Shown here: positions 44,517-53,957 of the stretch, one piece after another
How positions within the stretch are numbered: position 1 is the first letter of the stretch
Layout: each line of letters starts with the position of its first letter
Program-made: the position numbers and the translations under genes
DNA from: Oscillospiraceae bacterium
Lineage (GTDB): Bacteria; Bacillota; Clostridia; Oscillospirales; Oscillospiraceae
Direction: 5' to 3'
DNA: 64,000 nucleotides
Assembly: GCA_017430455.1 (NCBI GenBank)
Contig: JAFRMX010000020.1
Span: 1-64,000 of the forward strand
Notes under the pieces: generated by a model
The model's database searches: none
Told to the model about the DNA's origin: nothing
The model's input: the letters and a program-made list of their open reading frames with translations, nothing else

Positions 44517-45557
44517 ATGGACATGAAAAAAGAAATGGATATCTTAGTAAGTGTAATCGTACCGGCCTACAATATAGCACCGTTTCTGAAACAATGCCTC
44601 AACAGTCTTGTGTCTCAAACATACAGTAATTATGAGGTAATAATGGTTGATGACGGGTCTTCAGACGGAAGCGGAGAAATCTGTGACGAGTATGCTGAAA
44701 AATATGGATATTTCAAAGTTGTGCATCAGAGCAATTCCGGTCTGGGTGCAGCCAGAAATTCGGGAATTTGCAGCGCAAACGGAGAGATCATCATGTTTGT
44801 AGACGGAGACGACTGGGTCTCAGAGGATTTTATAAGGATTGCAGCAGATGCAATGCGCAGAACCAGTGCCGATATTGTCTGCTTTGGCATGTGGGATGTT
44901 GGAAACGGGGACAGAGAGCCGGAGGTTTCATTTTCATATTCACAGGAAACAATAGTAGATGGAAAAGAAGCTCTGAAAATGAATATTTACTCCAATTTGG
45001 GCAATGGGAGAGGCTGTGTTATTGGTAACAGCGCTGTCAATAAGGCTTACAGAAAGTGTTTTTTTGATAATATAAAATTTCCTGAAGCCGGAAGAAGATA
45101 CGAAGACCTTGCTGTTATGTACAGACTTCTTTTCTCTGCAGAAAGAGTTTGCTGTATCCCTGAGGTGAGCTACTGTTACCGGAATAATCGTGAAGGAAGT
45201 ATTATGAACACAAAATCATTACGAAACAAGGGGGACGAGCTTTTAGCTCATATGGAGAGGTATTCTTTCCTGAAAAAAGAAGCGCCGGAGCTTGCGGAAA
45301 AAGAACTTAGCGGAATAATAGTTTATTATATTATGGCCGCATTGGAAGAAATAGTAAGAACAAAAAAAGCAGACAAATATAATAGCGCTCTTTTAAATAC
45401 TGCTTTATCTGTTAAAGATAATATTCTTGTTTTTCTTAAAAAATATATAAATGACATTATGAGCGACGCGAATATAGGGATAAAGCACAAAACCTTTTTC
45501 AAATTCTTTCTTTTTAAACCTGAGCTGGCAATGAATCTGCTGGGGCTTTATAGGTAG
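44517..45557 (+). CDS. Glycosyltransferase family 2
   Basis: GT2 transferase of 346 residues with VSVIVPAYNIAPFLKQCLNS, VDDGSSDGSGEICDEYAE and the metal phrase FVDGDDWVSEDF. It is related to the duplicated pair upstream (same SGxICDEYAEK region) but clearly more distant. AGGA is near the ATG at 44517; in-frame ATGs at 44523 and 44535 are alternatives. Confidence 0.88.
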   Translation: MDMKKEMDILVSVIVPAYNIAPFLKQCLNSLVSQTYSNYEVIMVDDGSSDGSGEICDEYAEKYGYFKVVHQSNSGLGAARNSGICSANGEIIMFVDGDDWVSEDFIRIAADAMRRTSADIVCFGMWDVGNGDREPEVSFSYSQETIVDGKEALKMNIYSNLGNGRGCVIGNSAVNKAYRKCFFDNIKFPEAGRRYEDLAVMYRLLFSAERVCCIPEVSYCYRNNREGSIMNTKSLRNKGDELLAHMERYSFLKKEAPELAEKELSGIIVYYIMAALEEIVRTKKADKYNSALLNTALSVKDNILVFLKKYINDIMSDANIGIKHKTFFKFFLFKPELAMNLLGLYR

Positions 45558-45615
45558 GGATATAATAAACGGTTAATTGTTTTTGGTAATTACGGGAGAA
45601 GCACAAGCGCGATAA

Positions 45616-46047
45616 ATGTTGGATTTCATTAAAAAACACAGAGAAATAATCGCCTATCTGATAGTCGGGGTACTTACAACGGTCGTCAGCTGGATAGTAT
45701 ATGCGCTGCTGAGACTTGTCCTGGATATGAACGATCCGCTGCAGGTCCAGATCGCCGTTTTTATGCGGTGGTTTGCGGGAGTCCTGTTCGCTTATTTCAC
45801 AAACCGGAAGTACGTGTTTCAGAGCAGGGATCCGAAGATGCTCTTGGAATTTCTGAAATTCGTCGGTTCGCGAGTCACAACTCTTCTTTCGGATATGTTT
45901 ATCATGTGGCTGATGGTATCCGTTCTCGGTATAAACGACTGGATAGCGACCTTGACTTCAGCGGTTGTTGTGACAGTTTTGAATTATATTTTCAGTAAAA
46001 TGCTGGTATTCAGGAAACACTATGAAAACAGAGACGTCAAAATTTGA
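45616..46047 (+). CDS. GtrA-family membrane protein
   Basis: A 143-residue protein with four transmembrane segments of the GtrA/DPMS family, which are thought to flip undecaprenyl-phosphate-linked sugar across the membrane. Conserved pieces are YLIVGVLTTVVSWIVYALL, FTNRKYVF and LNYIFSKMLVFRK. It forms a set with the GT-C protein and the GtrB-like GT2 that follow, overlapping the GT-C gene by 26 bases. Confidence 0.92.
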   Translation: MLDFIKKHREIIAYLIVGVLTTVVSWIVYALLRLVLDMNDPLQVQIAVFMRWFAGVLFAYFTNRKYVFQSRDPKMLLEFLKFVGSRVTTLLSDMFIMWLMVSVLGINDWIATLTSAVVVTVLNYIFSKMLVFRKHYENRDVKI

Positions 46048-47470
46048 TAAATATTTTACAGTTTTCATCTGGACAGTTATTGTTGTAATATGCATTCCAT
46101 TCTTGAGAGCTGTTTGTTTTGCAGGCTTCACAGCTGATGATTTTTCATTTGCAGTGCCGTTTGGATCTGAAAAGGCCGATCTGTTTCAACGCGCTCTGTA
46201 TTCGACAATATCTTATTGGAAAATATGGCAGGGAGCATATGCCTCAACATTTCTCCTTTACCTTATTAATCCTCTCAACTGGTACAGTTACAGACTGCTT
46301 AAAATAATACTCATCGTTCTGCTTGTTCTCGCTGTTTCCGGATTGTATCTTTGTTTGAAGGAACTGAAAAATTATTATTCTCTTAATATAAAGCCGGTTT
46401 ATCTCTTTTATCTGATCCTGATACCGATTCTCTCTTACAGGGAGTATTATGAGGTATACTTATGGTTTGTTGGTGCAACAGCTTATCTGCTTCCTGTTAT
46501 TGGAATGGAATTCAGTATAATTTTTATTCTGAAGTGGAAAAGAAAAAGAAAAGCGATCTGTTATATATTGGCAGTCATCAGTATGATCTTTATGAACGGG
46601 TGCGTTCTTGAAGTGACCGGCATGGGAATGTGGTGCCTGCTGATATTCGTTATATATGACTTCATTAAAAACGGGAAAGCGGATAGAGGGCTTGCATTAG
46701 CGTTTGTTATAGCGCTGGCTCTTGCGGTACTGAATGCATTTGCTCCGGGGAATTTCGCCAGAAAAGGAACCGATGAATTGAAAGTATTCAATGCTGTCTT
46801 GTACTCATTTAAAGCAGTCGCGCAGGAAACTGTTTGGCTCCATTCGAATGCCACATTTCCCATATTTGAACTGATTGCATTTGTTTTTGGTGCAAATGAT
46901 GTTACCGGACATAAGAAAAGTCTGACAAATACTATTCTGCTCGGGCTTATATTTTTCCCTGTAATTACTGTATTCCCCGTGATATTGGGCTACGGAGCGG
47001 AAAGCAACGATCTTTATAACAGGTGCCAGTTCCCTTTGGATTGCGCGCTTACGGTTTCCTGCATCGGATTGTTTTATATCCTAGGAAACTGTATCGGGAA
47101 AAAATTTGCTTCAACAGATAACAGTACTCCAAAAGCGTGGAGAACATTATGCCCGCTGCTTGTCGTAATGATTTTGATACCGTCTTTGATCAAAGGACCG
47201 GCAAGAAGTGTATGGGCAACCGTAGCCGATCATCTTTATGACGGGAAAATACCGAATAACTCATATATATGCAGAGAGATATATGACAGTATTATAGACT
47301 GCAAAGAAGAAACTGTTATTATCACAGAGCCTGTTCCCGAGCGCAAGATCGGAAGCACGGATACTGTACTGTCAGAAGATCCGAATGATTGGGTCAATAT
47401 TGGTGTTGCCCAATATTTTAATAAAGAAAAAGTAATATATATTCCCAATTTCAATAAACAACAGCAGTAA
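46022..47470 (+). CDS. Polytopic GT-C-like membrane protein (DUF6056 type)
   Basis: A 482-residue membrane protein with about ten hydrophobic segments. It has an acidic pair in the first outer loop (AGFTADDFSF), as in GT-C glycosyltransferases where such residues take part in catalysis, and a soluble outer C-terminal region. It fits the strain-specific third member (GtrC role) of a GtrA/GtrB/GtrC system: it would transfer the sugar from undecaprenyl phosphate to the polysaccharide outside. The gene overlaps gtrA-like and is followed by gtrB-like. Confidence 0.78.
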   Translation: MKTETSKFDKYFTVFIWTVIVVICIPFLRAVCFAGFTADDFSFAVPFGSEKADLFQRALYSTISYWKIWQGAYASTFLLYLINPLNWYSYRLLKIILIVLLVLAVSGLYLCLKELKNYYSLNIKPVYLFYLILIPILSYREYYEVYLWFVGATAYLLPVIGMEFSIIFILKWKRKRKAICYILAVISMIFMNGCVLEVTGMGMWCLLIFVIYDFIKNGKADRGLALAFVIALALAVLNAFAPGNFARKGTDELKVFNAVLYSFKAVAQETVWLHSNATFPIFELIAFVFGANDVTGHKKSLTNTILLGLIFFPVITVFPVILGYGAESNDLYNRCQFPLDCALTVSCIGLFYILGNCIGKKFASTDNSTPKAWRTLCPLLVVMILIPSLIKGPARSVWATVADHLYDGKIPNNSYICREIYDSIIDCKEETVIITEPVPERKIGSTDTVLSEDPNDWVNIGVAQYFNKEKVIYIPNFNKQQQ

Positions 47471-47500
47471 TAATAAATGGATTTTTGTGTTTAAAGAAAA

Positions 47501-48463
47501 ATGAAAAAGACATTATTAAGTTTCGTGATTCCCTGCTATCGGGGCGGGGAGACAATTGAGAGAGTTATCAACGAGATCATTGAAACGGTAGCTGAAAGAG
47601 AGCAGTATGATTATGAGATCATATGTGTAAATGACTGTTCTCCGGACAATGAATTTGAAGTTATACGCGGACTTGCTGAGAACAACTTCAAAATAAAGCT
47701 CGTTGATTTCGTGAGGAATATGGGCAAACATACTGCAGTTCTTGCAGGCTATTCATTTGCAAAGGGAGAATATGTGATAGACCTCGACGACGATCTCCAA
47801 TGTCCCGCAAATGAGGTCTGGAAGCTGATCGAACCTTTGGAAAGGGATGAATGTGATGTTACTACTGCCAAGTACGCGGAGAAAAAAGAATCTTTTTTAA
47901 AGCGATTCGGGAGTAATGTTAATTTCCGGATGGGAAATGTTCTTTTGGACAAGCCTAAGAATATAAGAATGGAAAACTATTCTGCAAAAAAACGGTTTGT
48001 TTGTAAAGAAATGGCAAAGTATTCGGGATCGTATCCATATCTTGAAGGCCTTATATACAGAGTAACCAAAAGAATAGTAATGGTAGACATGGAAGAACGT
48101 GAACGCGGGGACAGCAAGGCGACGGGATTCACTTTCGGAAAGTCGCTTTCTCTGTGGCTGAACGGTATGACGGCATTCTCAGTAAAACCGCTCAGAATAG
48201 CTTCGGTTTCAGGATGTGTTTTTGCACTGATAGGGTTTATCTGGGCTTTAATTGTTGTCATAAGAAAGTTTGTTCATCCTGAAGTTCCCATGGGGTACAG
48301 TTCGATTATGGCTGTAATTTTGTTGTCAAACGGGCTTATTATGCTGATGCTGGGGCTTATTGGCGAATATCTTGGAAGAACATATATTTCGGTGAATGAA
48401 TATCCGCAATATGTAATACGGGATACGATTAATTTGGAGCAGGATCGAAATGATATCTTTTAA
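47501..48463 (+). CDS. GtrB/DPM1-like undecaprenyl-phosphate glycosyltransferase
   Basis: GT2 enzyme with two C-terminal membrane segments (about 230-250 and 265-290). The catalytic phrases FVIPCYRGGETIERVI, NDCSPDNEF, RNMGKHTAVLAG and DLDDDLQCP match the dolichol-phosphate mannosyltransferase / bactoprenol glucosyltransferase group, which makes undecaprenyl-phosphate-sugar on the inner face. It completes the GtrA / GT-C / GtrB set and overlaps the RffA-like gene by 14 bases, so the transferred sugar may be the Fuc4NAc made by the next two genes. Confidence 0.92.
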   Translation: MKKTLLSFVIPCYRGGETIERVINEIIETVAEREQYDYEIICVNDCSPDNEFEVIRGLAENNFKIKLVDFVRNMGKHTAVLAGYSFAKGEYVIDLDDDLQCPANEVWKLIEPLERDECDVTTAKYAEKKESFLKRFGSNVNFRMGNVLLDKPKNIRMENYSAKKRFVCKEMAKYSGSYPYLEGLIYRVTKRIVMVDMEERERGDSKATGFTFGKSLSLWLNGMTAFSVKPLRIASVSGCVFALIGFIWALIVVIRKFVHPEVPMGYSSIMAVILLSNGLIMLMLGLIGEYLGRTYISVNEYPQYVIRDTINLEQDRNDIF

Positions 48464-49583
48464 TGTTCCCCCTTTTACAGGAAGTGAAGAAAAATATATA
48501 AAACAGGCAATTGATTCTCATAAGATATGCGGGGACGGGGAATTTACGAAAAAATGTAATTTGTGGCTTGAACAGCGTTTTAATTGCTCAAAAGCGCTTC
48601 TTACCACCAGCGGTACGACAGCTCTTGATATGGCTGCGCTTCTGTGTGATCTAAAGCCCGGAGATGAAGTGATACTTCCGAGCTTTACTTTCTCCAGCAC
48701 TGCAACAGCATTTGTGTTGGCCGGAGCAAGACTGGTATTCGTTGATATCAGACCGGATACCATGAATATCGATGAAAAGAAGATCGAACAGGCAATTACC
48801 GGAAAAACAAGAGTGATAGCTGTTGTCCATTACGCGGGGGTCGCCTGTGAGATGGACAAAATACTGGATATTGCAGAGAGATACGGCCTGAAGGTGGTCG
48901 AAGATGCAGCCCAGGGAGTTATGAGTACATACAAGGGCAGAGCGCTCGGGACAATAGGAGACTTCGGCTGCTACAGCTTTCATGAGACAAAGAATTACTC
49001 TATGGGTGAAGGCGGAGCCGTCATTATAAATGATCCTGCTTATGTTGAACGGGCTGAGATCCTTCGTGAGAAAGGAACGAACAGATCCAAGTTTTTCAGA
49101 GGCCAGGTAGATAAGTACACCTGGGTCGATTTTGGAGACAGTTATCTTCCAAGTGAATTGAATGCGGCATATCTGTGGGCTCAGCTGGAAGTTGCCGATG
49201 AAATAAATGCGGAAAGACTGAGGATCTGGGATACTTATAACACTGCATTTGAAGGTCTCGAAAAAGCAGGCAAGATCAACAGGCCTTTTATTCCTGAGGA
49301 TTGTATTCACAATGCGCATATGTACTACATTAAAACGAAAGATCTCCAAGAGCGTACGGCTTTTATCGATTTCATGAAAGCTAATGGAATAATGTGCGTA
49401 TTCCATTATGTGCCGTTGCATTCAGCCCCTGCAGGCTATAAGTACGGGAGATTTGACGGGAAAGATGAATATACGACAAAAGCGAGTGAAAGACTGGTAC
49501 GTCTTCCGATGTATTACGGCCTTACAAAGGAGGATCAGGCAAAAGTGATATCAAAGGTCATGGAATTTTATGGAAATCATTAA
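48450..49583 (+). CDS. wecE: dTDP-4-amino-4,6-dideoxygalactose transaminase (RffA/WecE)
   Basis: A PLP aminotransferase of 377 residues that aligns along its whole length with the enterobacterial RffA/WecE enzyme: the opening FNVPPFTGSE, the phrase VHYAGVACEMD, EDAAQGVMSTYKGRALGTIG, the PLP lysine Lys181 in FHETKNYSMGEGGA, and REKGTNRSKFFRGQVDKYTW. The enzyme converts dTDP-4-keto-6-deoxyglucose to dTDP-Fuc4N. The match is unusually strong for a Gram-positive cluster. It overlaps both the GtrB-like and the acetyltransferase genes. Confidence 0.93.
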   Translation: MISFNVPPFTGSEEKYIKQAIDSHKICGDGEFTKKCNLWLEQRFNCSKALLTTSGTTALDMAALLCDLKPGDEVILPSFTFSSTATAFVLAGARLVFVDIRPDTMNIDEKKIEQAITGKTRVIAVVHYAGVACEMDKILDIAERYGLKVVEDAAQGVMSTYKGRALGTIGDFGCYSFHETKNYSMGEGGAVIINDPAYVERAEILREKGTNRSKFFRGQVDKYTWVDFGDSYLPSELNAAYLWAQLEVADEINAERLRIWDTYNTAFEGLEKAGKINRPFIPEDCIHNAHMYYIKTKDLQERTAFIDFMKANGIMCVFHYVPLHSAPAGYKYGRFDGKDEYTTKASERLVRLPMYYGLTKEDQAKVISKVMEFYGNH

Positions 49584-50304
49584 CGCCACCTGGGAAAAAC
49601 GCAATCTGGGAATTACATGTGAAGAACTGACTCTGTCGGATGAGGATGGATCTGCTGCCCTTGCTGACGGCTTAAATCAGTTGCAGGCAGAATACCGGAT
49701 AGTAAAGGTTCCGGCGGGGAAATTTACTCTGTATACCGAATTGGCCGGGAAAGGTTTTTCTTTTGCGGAGAATCTGTTTACATTAAGAAGAGAGCTCAAA
49801 AATACAGAATCCGGCAGCCAACAAATGAAGGCCCCGGCAGCGTTTGAATATTCTGAAATCACAGAAGAGGAAAAAAGAATAAAGCTTCTGGAGAGAATAG
49901 AGAGAGAAAAAATATTCAGAACGGACAGAATAGCTTTGGATCCTTTTTTTGGAGAAGAAGCTTCAGGCCGGAGATACAGATTGTGGACGGAAGATTTACT
50001 TAAATCAGATGCGAAGCTGTTAAGTGTAACAACAGATAATAAAGATATAGGATTTTCGGTTTTAAATCATTGTTCAGAAAGAGTAACAGATCAGGCACTC
50101 GTCGGCCTGTTTCCTGAATTCCGGGGAAAAGGACTGGGATGCTGCGCAATAATGGCAGCGGTTATGGAATCAGAAAACCTTGGGGCAGAATATATACAAA
50201 CAAGGGTTTCAGGCAACAATATCCCTTCATTGAAAACACATTTAAAGGCCGGATACAGTATTCAGGATTCGGTAAGCGTCTTTGTAAAGCATATCATCTT
50301 TTAA
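49570..50304 (+). CDS. GNAT acetyltransferase, likely dTDP-Fuc4N N-acetyltransferase (RffC/WecD role)
   Basis: A 244-residue protein with an N-terminal domain of about 100 residues and a C-terminal GNAT domain carrying LFPEFRGKGLGCCAIMAA and VSGNNIPSLKTHLKAGY. WecD/RffC has the same two-part layout and acetylates dTDP-Fuc4N to dTDP-Fuc4NAc. The overlap with the RffA-like gene supports this role. The motif RGKGLG is the acetyl-CoA pyrophosphate loop. Confidence 0.85.
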   Translation: MEIINATWEKRNLGITCEELTLSDEDGSAALADGLNQLQAEYRIVKVPAGKFTLYTELAGKGFSFAENLFTLRRELKNTESGSQQMKAPAAFEYSEITEEEKRIKLLERIEREKIFRTDRIALDPFFGEEASGRRYRLWTEDLLKSDAKLLSVTTDNKDIGFSVLNHCSERVTDQALVGLFPEFRGKGLGCCAIMAAVMESENLGAEYIQTRVSGNNIPSLKTHLKAGYSIQDSVSVFVKHIIF

Positions 50305-50354
50305 ATGATGAAGCAGGAAAGTCGTGCAGGTTTTGGAGATAAGGTTCTTAAACA

Positions 50355-51044
50355 ATGGTTGAAATATTAAAGACTCCGCTCAGAAAAATCTACTATTCGA
50401 TGCCGGCGTCAGGTGTTCTGATGCTGCACCACGCTGTGAGCAGTGCCGATTTCGTAATAAGATGCGGCCTTGACACGGACCGGTTTGAAGATCTCGTAAA
50501 TGAATACGGAGGGCATTTTACAACGCTCGAGGATGTGGTGAGGCACGGAAGAAAAAAAGCCCTGGCCATCACATTCGATGACGGGCATAAGGATCAGTAC
50601 AGCGTCGCGTATCCTTACCTCAGAGAAAGAGGGATCCCTTTTACGGTGTTCACGACCCTCGATTTTCTGGACACTCCGAGATTTATGACAACACGGCAGT
50701 TGCTCGAGATGGCGAATGACCCCCTTGTGAGCATACAGTCGCACGGGATCTCGCACAGGCTGCCGGATGAAATGAAACCCGGAGAGATAAAAAGAGAACT
50801 GAGAGCGTCGAAAGAAAGACTAGAGGATCTGACCGGGAAAAAAGTAAGTTTCTTTGCTTACCCGAGCGGGCGGTACAATAAGGAGTATCTGGATTCTGTT
50901 CTGGAAGAATATGACTGCGCTTTTGCCGCGAGCGGCGGAGTTCTGAATTTCTGGTCCGGGCGAAACAGGAAGCTGCTGCCAAGGCTCGGCGTGGATAACA
51001 AATCATACGAATACGCGATGAAAACAATCGGCAGAATCATCTGA
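50355..51044 (+). CDS. Polysaccharide deacetylase (CE4)
   Basis: A NodB-type carbohydrate esterase family 4 domain without a signal peptide or membrane segment. The metal and base motifs are AITFDDGHKD, SHGISH and FAYPSGRYNKEYL. It would remove N-acetyl groups, perhaps from a cytoplasmic sugar or a lipid-linked unit, as no secretion signal is visible. The 50 bases before it hold no promoter. Confidence 0.9.
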   Translation: MVEILKTPLRKIYYSMPASGVLMLHHAVSSADFVIRCGLDTDRFEDLVNEYGGHFTTLEDVVRHGRKKALAITFDDGHKDQYSVAYPYLRERGIPFTVFTTLDFLDTPRFMTTRQLLEMANDPLVSIQSHGISHRLPDEMKPGEIKRELRASKERLEDLTGKKVSFFAYPSGRYNKEYLDSVLEEYDCAFAASGGVLNFWSGRNRKLLPRLGVDNKSYEYAMKTIGRII

Positions 51045-51123
51045 TCCTGCCGGATGCTTATTGAGAATACAGCCGTGGGACAGCATGGCATAGTCTGCGG
51101 CGGAAGCGAAAGGTATATGATAA

Positions 51124-52500
51124 ATGGTCTTCTCTTCTACGGTATTTCTTTTTATTTTTTTACCGGCTGTACTGATAATATACTATAATCCGCTCATAAA
51201 AAGCAGGAGCTTTAAAAATGTATTCCTGCTGATTGCGAGCCTCTTTTTTTATGCCTGGGGCGAGCCTGTGTTTGTGCTGTTGATGTGTCTGTCCATTCTG
51301 GTCACGTATATGATCGGAAATCTTTTATTCAGGAACAACAGTAAAAAATGGCTTGCAGCAGGCATGATCTATCATATAACCGTGCTTTTCATCTTTAAAT
51401 ACCTTACGTTCTTTCTGTCGGAGCTCGGTCTTTTGTTTAATTTCAGATCGCCTGTTCAGCTGGCATTGCCGATAGGGATCTCTTTTTTCACTTTCCAGAT
51501 GATGTCCTATCTTTTCGACATCTATTACGGGAAGGCAGAACCCCAGAGTAATCCGCTCAATGTCGGTCTGTATGTTTCCCTGTTCCCGCAGCTTATTGCC
51601 GGCCCGATCGTCCGATATGAACAGATCTCATCGGAGATAACATCCAGGAAAGAGTCCTTTGAGGATCTGATCGAGGGCATGAAAAGATTTATATACGGCC
51701 TCGGGAAAAAAGTGCTTATAGCAAACTACGTAGCTTTGATAGCAGACAATATATTCGATTATATAGAAGCAAGATCTGTGGCTCTGGTATGGTTGGGTGC
51801 GGTGGCATATACTCTTCAGATCTACTTTGATTTTTCGGGATATTCAGACATGGCCATAGGATTGGGCAGAATGTTCGGATTCCATTTTCTTGAGAATTTC
51901 AATTATCCGTATATTGCGCATAGTGTTACCGATTTTTGGAGAAGATGGCATATCTCCCTCAGCAGTTGGTTCAGGGATTATGTTTATATACCGCTTGGAG
52001 GAAACCGGGTCTCCAGAAGCAGGTGGATCTTAAATCTTTTCACTGTGTGGCTGTTGACCGGAATATGGCATGGGGCGAATTGGACTTTCGTCATATGGGG
52101 ATTGTTTTATTTTGTTGTCCTTTTGTTTGAAAAGCTGTCGGGCACAGATAAGAGAAAAAGCATAATTTCCCGCCTGTACACCTTGTTTGCAGTAATATGC
52201 GCCTGGGTCATATTCAGATCTCTGGATCTCTCTTCCGGCATCAGATATCTGGGAAATATGTTTGGCGTTGGCGCGTCGGGCATTGCAGACGCAACTTTCT
52301 TTGAGTATATCGGAAACACATATATAGTATTGATAATAGCAGTCATTGGAGCGACCCCGCTGGTCAGAGCGGTATTTAATAAGCTCGGTAAAGTAAAAAT
52401 GGCGTGGATCGAAGACGTGTGGCTTGTTGCGGTTTTTGTACTGGCCATTCTTAAAACCGTAAACTCAACTTATAATCCGTTCATATATTTCAATTTCTAG
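51124..52500 (+). CDS. MBOAT O-acyltransferase (AlgI-like)
   Basis: A multi-pass membrane-bound O-acyltransferase of 458 residues. The conserved FSSTVFLFIFLPAVLIIYY start, QLIAGPIVRY, DFWRRWHISLSSWFRDY, IPLGG and the catalytic His316 in GIWHGANW are all present. In pair with a DHHW-type partner, which follows after ten bases, it passes acetyl groups from inside to an extracellular polysaccharide, as in alginate acetylation. Confidence 0.93.
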   Translation: MVFSSTVFLFIFLPAVLIIYYNPLIKSRSFKNVFLLIASLFFYAWGEPVFVLLMCLSILVTYMIGNLLFRNNSKKWLAAGMIYHITVLFIFKYLTFFLSELGLLFNFRSPVQLALPIGISFFTFQMMSYLFDIYYGKAEPQSNPLNVGLYVSLFPQLIAGPIVRYEQISSEITSRKESFEDLIEGMKRFIYGLGKKVLIANYVALIADNIFDYIEARSVALVWLGAVAYTLQIYFDFSGYSDMAIGLGRMFGFHFLENFNYPYIAHSVTDFWRRWHISLSSWFRDYVYIPLGGNRVSRSRWILNLFTVWLLTGIWHGANWTFVIWGLFYFVVLLFEKLSGTDKRKSIISRLYTLFAVICAWVIFRSLDLSSGIRYLGNMFGVGASGIADATFFEYIGNTYIVLIIAVIGATPLVRAVFNKLGKVKMAWIEDVWLVAVFVLAILKTVNSTYNPFIYFNF

Positions 52501-52510
52501 GAGAACGATC

Positions 52511-53863
52511 GTGCAGGCGAAAAAAACCGAAAAATGCCTTATAGGGATCTGTATTGGATTGCTTTTCCTGATCTTTATATCGGTTTTAATTGTCATGTTT
52601 ACAAGGCTGATCCTTGTAAACCGCGTGGGAGTCCAAAACGGTTTTACGGATCTCGTACTGGGAGATGCTTTTGAGGATGAATTAAATCAGGAGCAGGGTT
52701 CCGGATTTAAGATAAACTGGAAAGAATTATACCCTTTTGAGTCCGACGGGATCACCCCGGAAACAAAAAGCAGAACACCGGCTGAGATAATATGGTCAAA
52801 AATCGATAAAACAAAAGAAAGATTTGATTTTTACAGCTCCAGAGCTCTTTTGGGATACAGAACTTATGTTGAACTGGCGGAGAGGTATGAGAGCCTGGTC
52901 GGCTGGAATTTTGCTTCATACGGCGAGTATAACGGCGTTGTGGAAATGCCCGACGGCTATCTTACGGCCTACGTGGAAAAAAGAGATGTTACAGAACATG
53001 CAAATGCCCTTATAGGCCTTGACCGGTTTTGCAAAGAAAACGGATGTGAATTCCTTTATATCCAGGCTCCAAGCAAGGTCTGCAAATATGATGACAGACA
53101 GATCTCGGGCAGTTCCGATTTCTCAAACCGGAATGCAGACGAAATGATAAAAACTGTTGAAGAGTCCGGAGTTGATGTTCTTGATTTAAGAGATTCCATT
53201 CATGATGCCGGTTTCAGTCATCACGGAATGTTTTATCGGACAGATCATCACTGGCTTACGACCACAGGACTTTGGGCTGCCCAAAAAACGCTGGAGCATT
53301 GCAATGAAAACTTTGGTTTCAACGCGGATCTTTCAAGGCTTGAACTTGGCCGGTTCGATCAAAAGGTTTATAAGGACTGGTTTCTCGGGTCAAGGGGAAA
53401 GAAAGTGACTATATCGCGTACGGCCCCCGAAGATTTCGTGCTTCTGTATCCGAAATATGAAACAAAACTTCATTTTATTGTTCCTGAAGAACAGATCGAC
53501 GCTTACGGAGATTATTCGATAATATACAATATGGAGGAGATCGCAGAGAAGGACCTGTACGGCAAGAACCCGTACAGAGGATATAATTACGGCGATCAGC
53601 CTGTTATTCAAATAGACAATTTGGCTGACACGGACGGGAAAAGAATACTTATAATTGACGATTCATTTGGAAATTGCGTGATCTCATGTCTTGCTTTATG
53701 CGAGTCTGAGGTGGTTTCCCTTGATCTCAGATACTTTACCGGCAGCCTGGAGAATTATATCCGGACTTTTGAGCCCGACATTGTAATGGTTTTGTATAAT
53801 GCAGAAAACATTGGCGGGACAATTGACCGGACAACGCATAAGGACATATTCGATTTCAGATGA
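52511..53863 (+). CDS. DHHW-motif acetyltransferase partner (AlgJ/AlgX-like)
   Basis: A 450-residue protein with one N-terminal membrane segment (about 10-35), then an extracellular SGNH-like domain with the DHHW motif at Asp245-His246-His247-Trp248 and IIDDSFGNCVI as the Ser block. Such proteins finish polysaccharide O-acetylation begun by MBOAT. The start is GTG with AGGAG seven bases upstream. A terminator follows directly. Confidence 0.88.
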   Translation: MQAKKTEKCLIGICIGLLFLIFISVLIVMFTRLILVNRVGVQNGFTDLVLGDAFEDELNQEQGSGFKINWKELYPFESDGITPETKSRTPAEIIWSKIDKTKERFDFYSSRALLGYRTYVELAERYESLVGWNFASYGEYNGVVEMPDGYLTAYVEKRDVTEHANALIGLDRFCKENGCEFLYIQAPSKVCKYDDRQISGSSDFSNRNADEMIKTVEESGVDVLDLRDSIHDAGFSHHGMFYRTDHHWLTTTGLWAAQKTLEHCNENFGFNADLSRLELGRFDQKVYKDWFLGSRGKKVTISRTAPEDFVLLYPKYETKLHFIVPEEQIDAYGDYSIIYNMEEIAEKDLYGKNPYRGYNYGDQPVIQIDNLADTDGKRILIIDDSFGNCVISCLALCESEVVSLDLRYFTGSLENYIRTFEPDIVMVLYNAENIGGTIDRTTHKDIFDFR

Positions 53864-53872
53864 ACAGAGCCG

Positions 53873-53910
53873 GAAACCTCAGGGATATTAATTCCTTGAG
53901 GTTTCTTTTT
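53873..53910 (+). terminator. Internal Rho-independent terminator
   Basis: A 13-bp stem (GAAACCTCAGGGA and TCCTTGAGGTTTC, one mismatched pair) with a 7-base loop and five T, ten bases after the DHHW stop. It ends the first part of the plus-strand EPS cluster and overlaps the next promoter. Confidence 0.88.
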
Positions 53911-53924
53911 GGCAGTGATATAAT
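53896..53924 (+). promoter_or_regulatory. Internal promoter for the pyruvyl-transferase segment
   Basis: TTGAGG (53896-53901), 17 bases, TATAAT (53919-53924). The -35 lies in the right arm of the terminator stem. The predicted start near 53931 falls after the ATG at 53928, which therefore cannot be the start codon, and leaves about 27 bases to the ATG at 53958. Confidence 0.75.
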
Positions 53925-53957
53925 AAAATGTCATTTTATAACCAGCGGAAGATACAG

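Noticed and set aside
48651-49421. A 256-codon frame antisense to the RffA-like gene
   Set aside because: The sense strand matches a well-known aminotransferase along its whole length.
50305-50370. A 21-codon frame between the acetyltransferase and the deacetylase
   Set aside because: Too short to support, and it overlaps the deacetylase start.
51055-51189. A 44-codon frame overlapping the MBOAT start
   Set aside because: It is out of frame with both neighbours, lacks a ribosome site and runs into the clear MBOAT reading frame.
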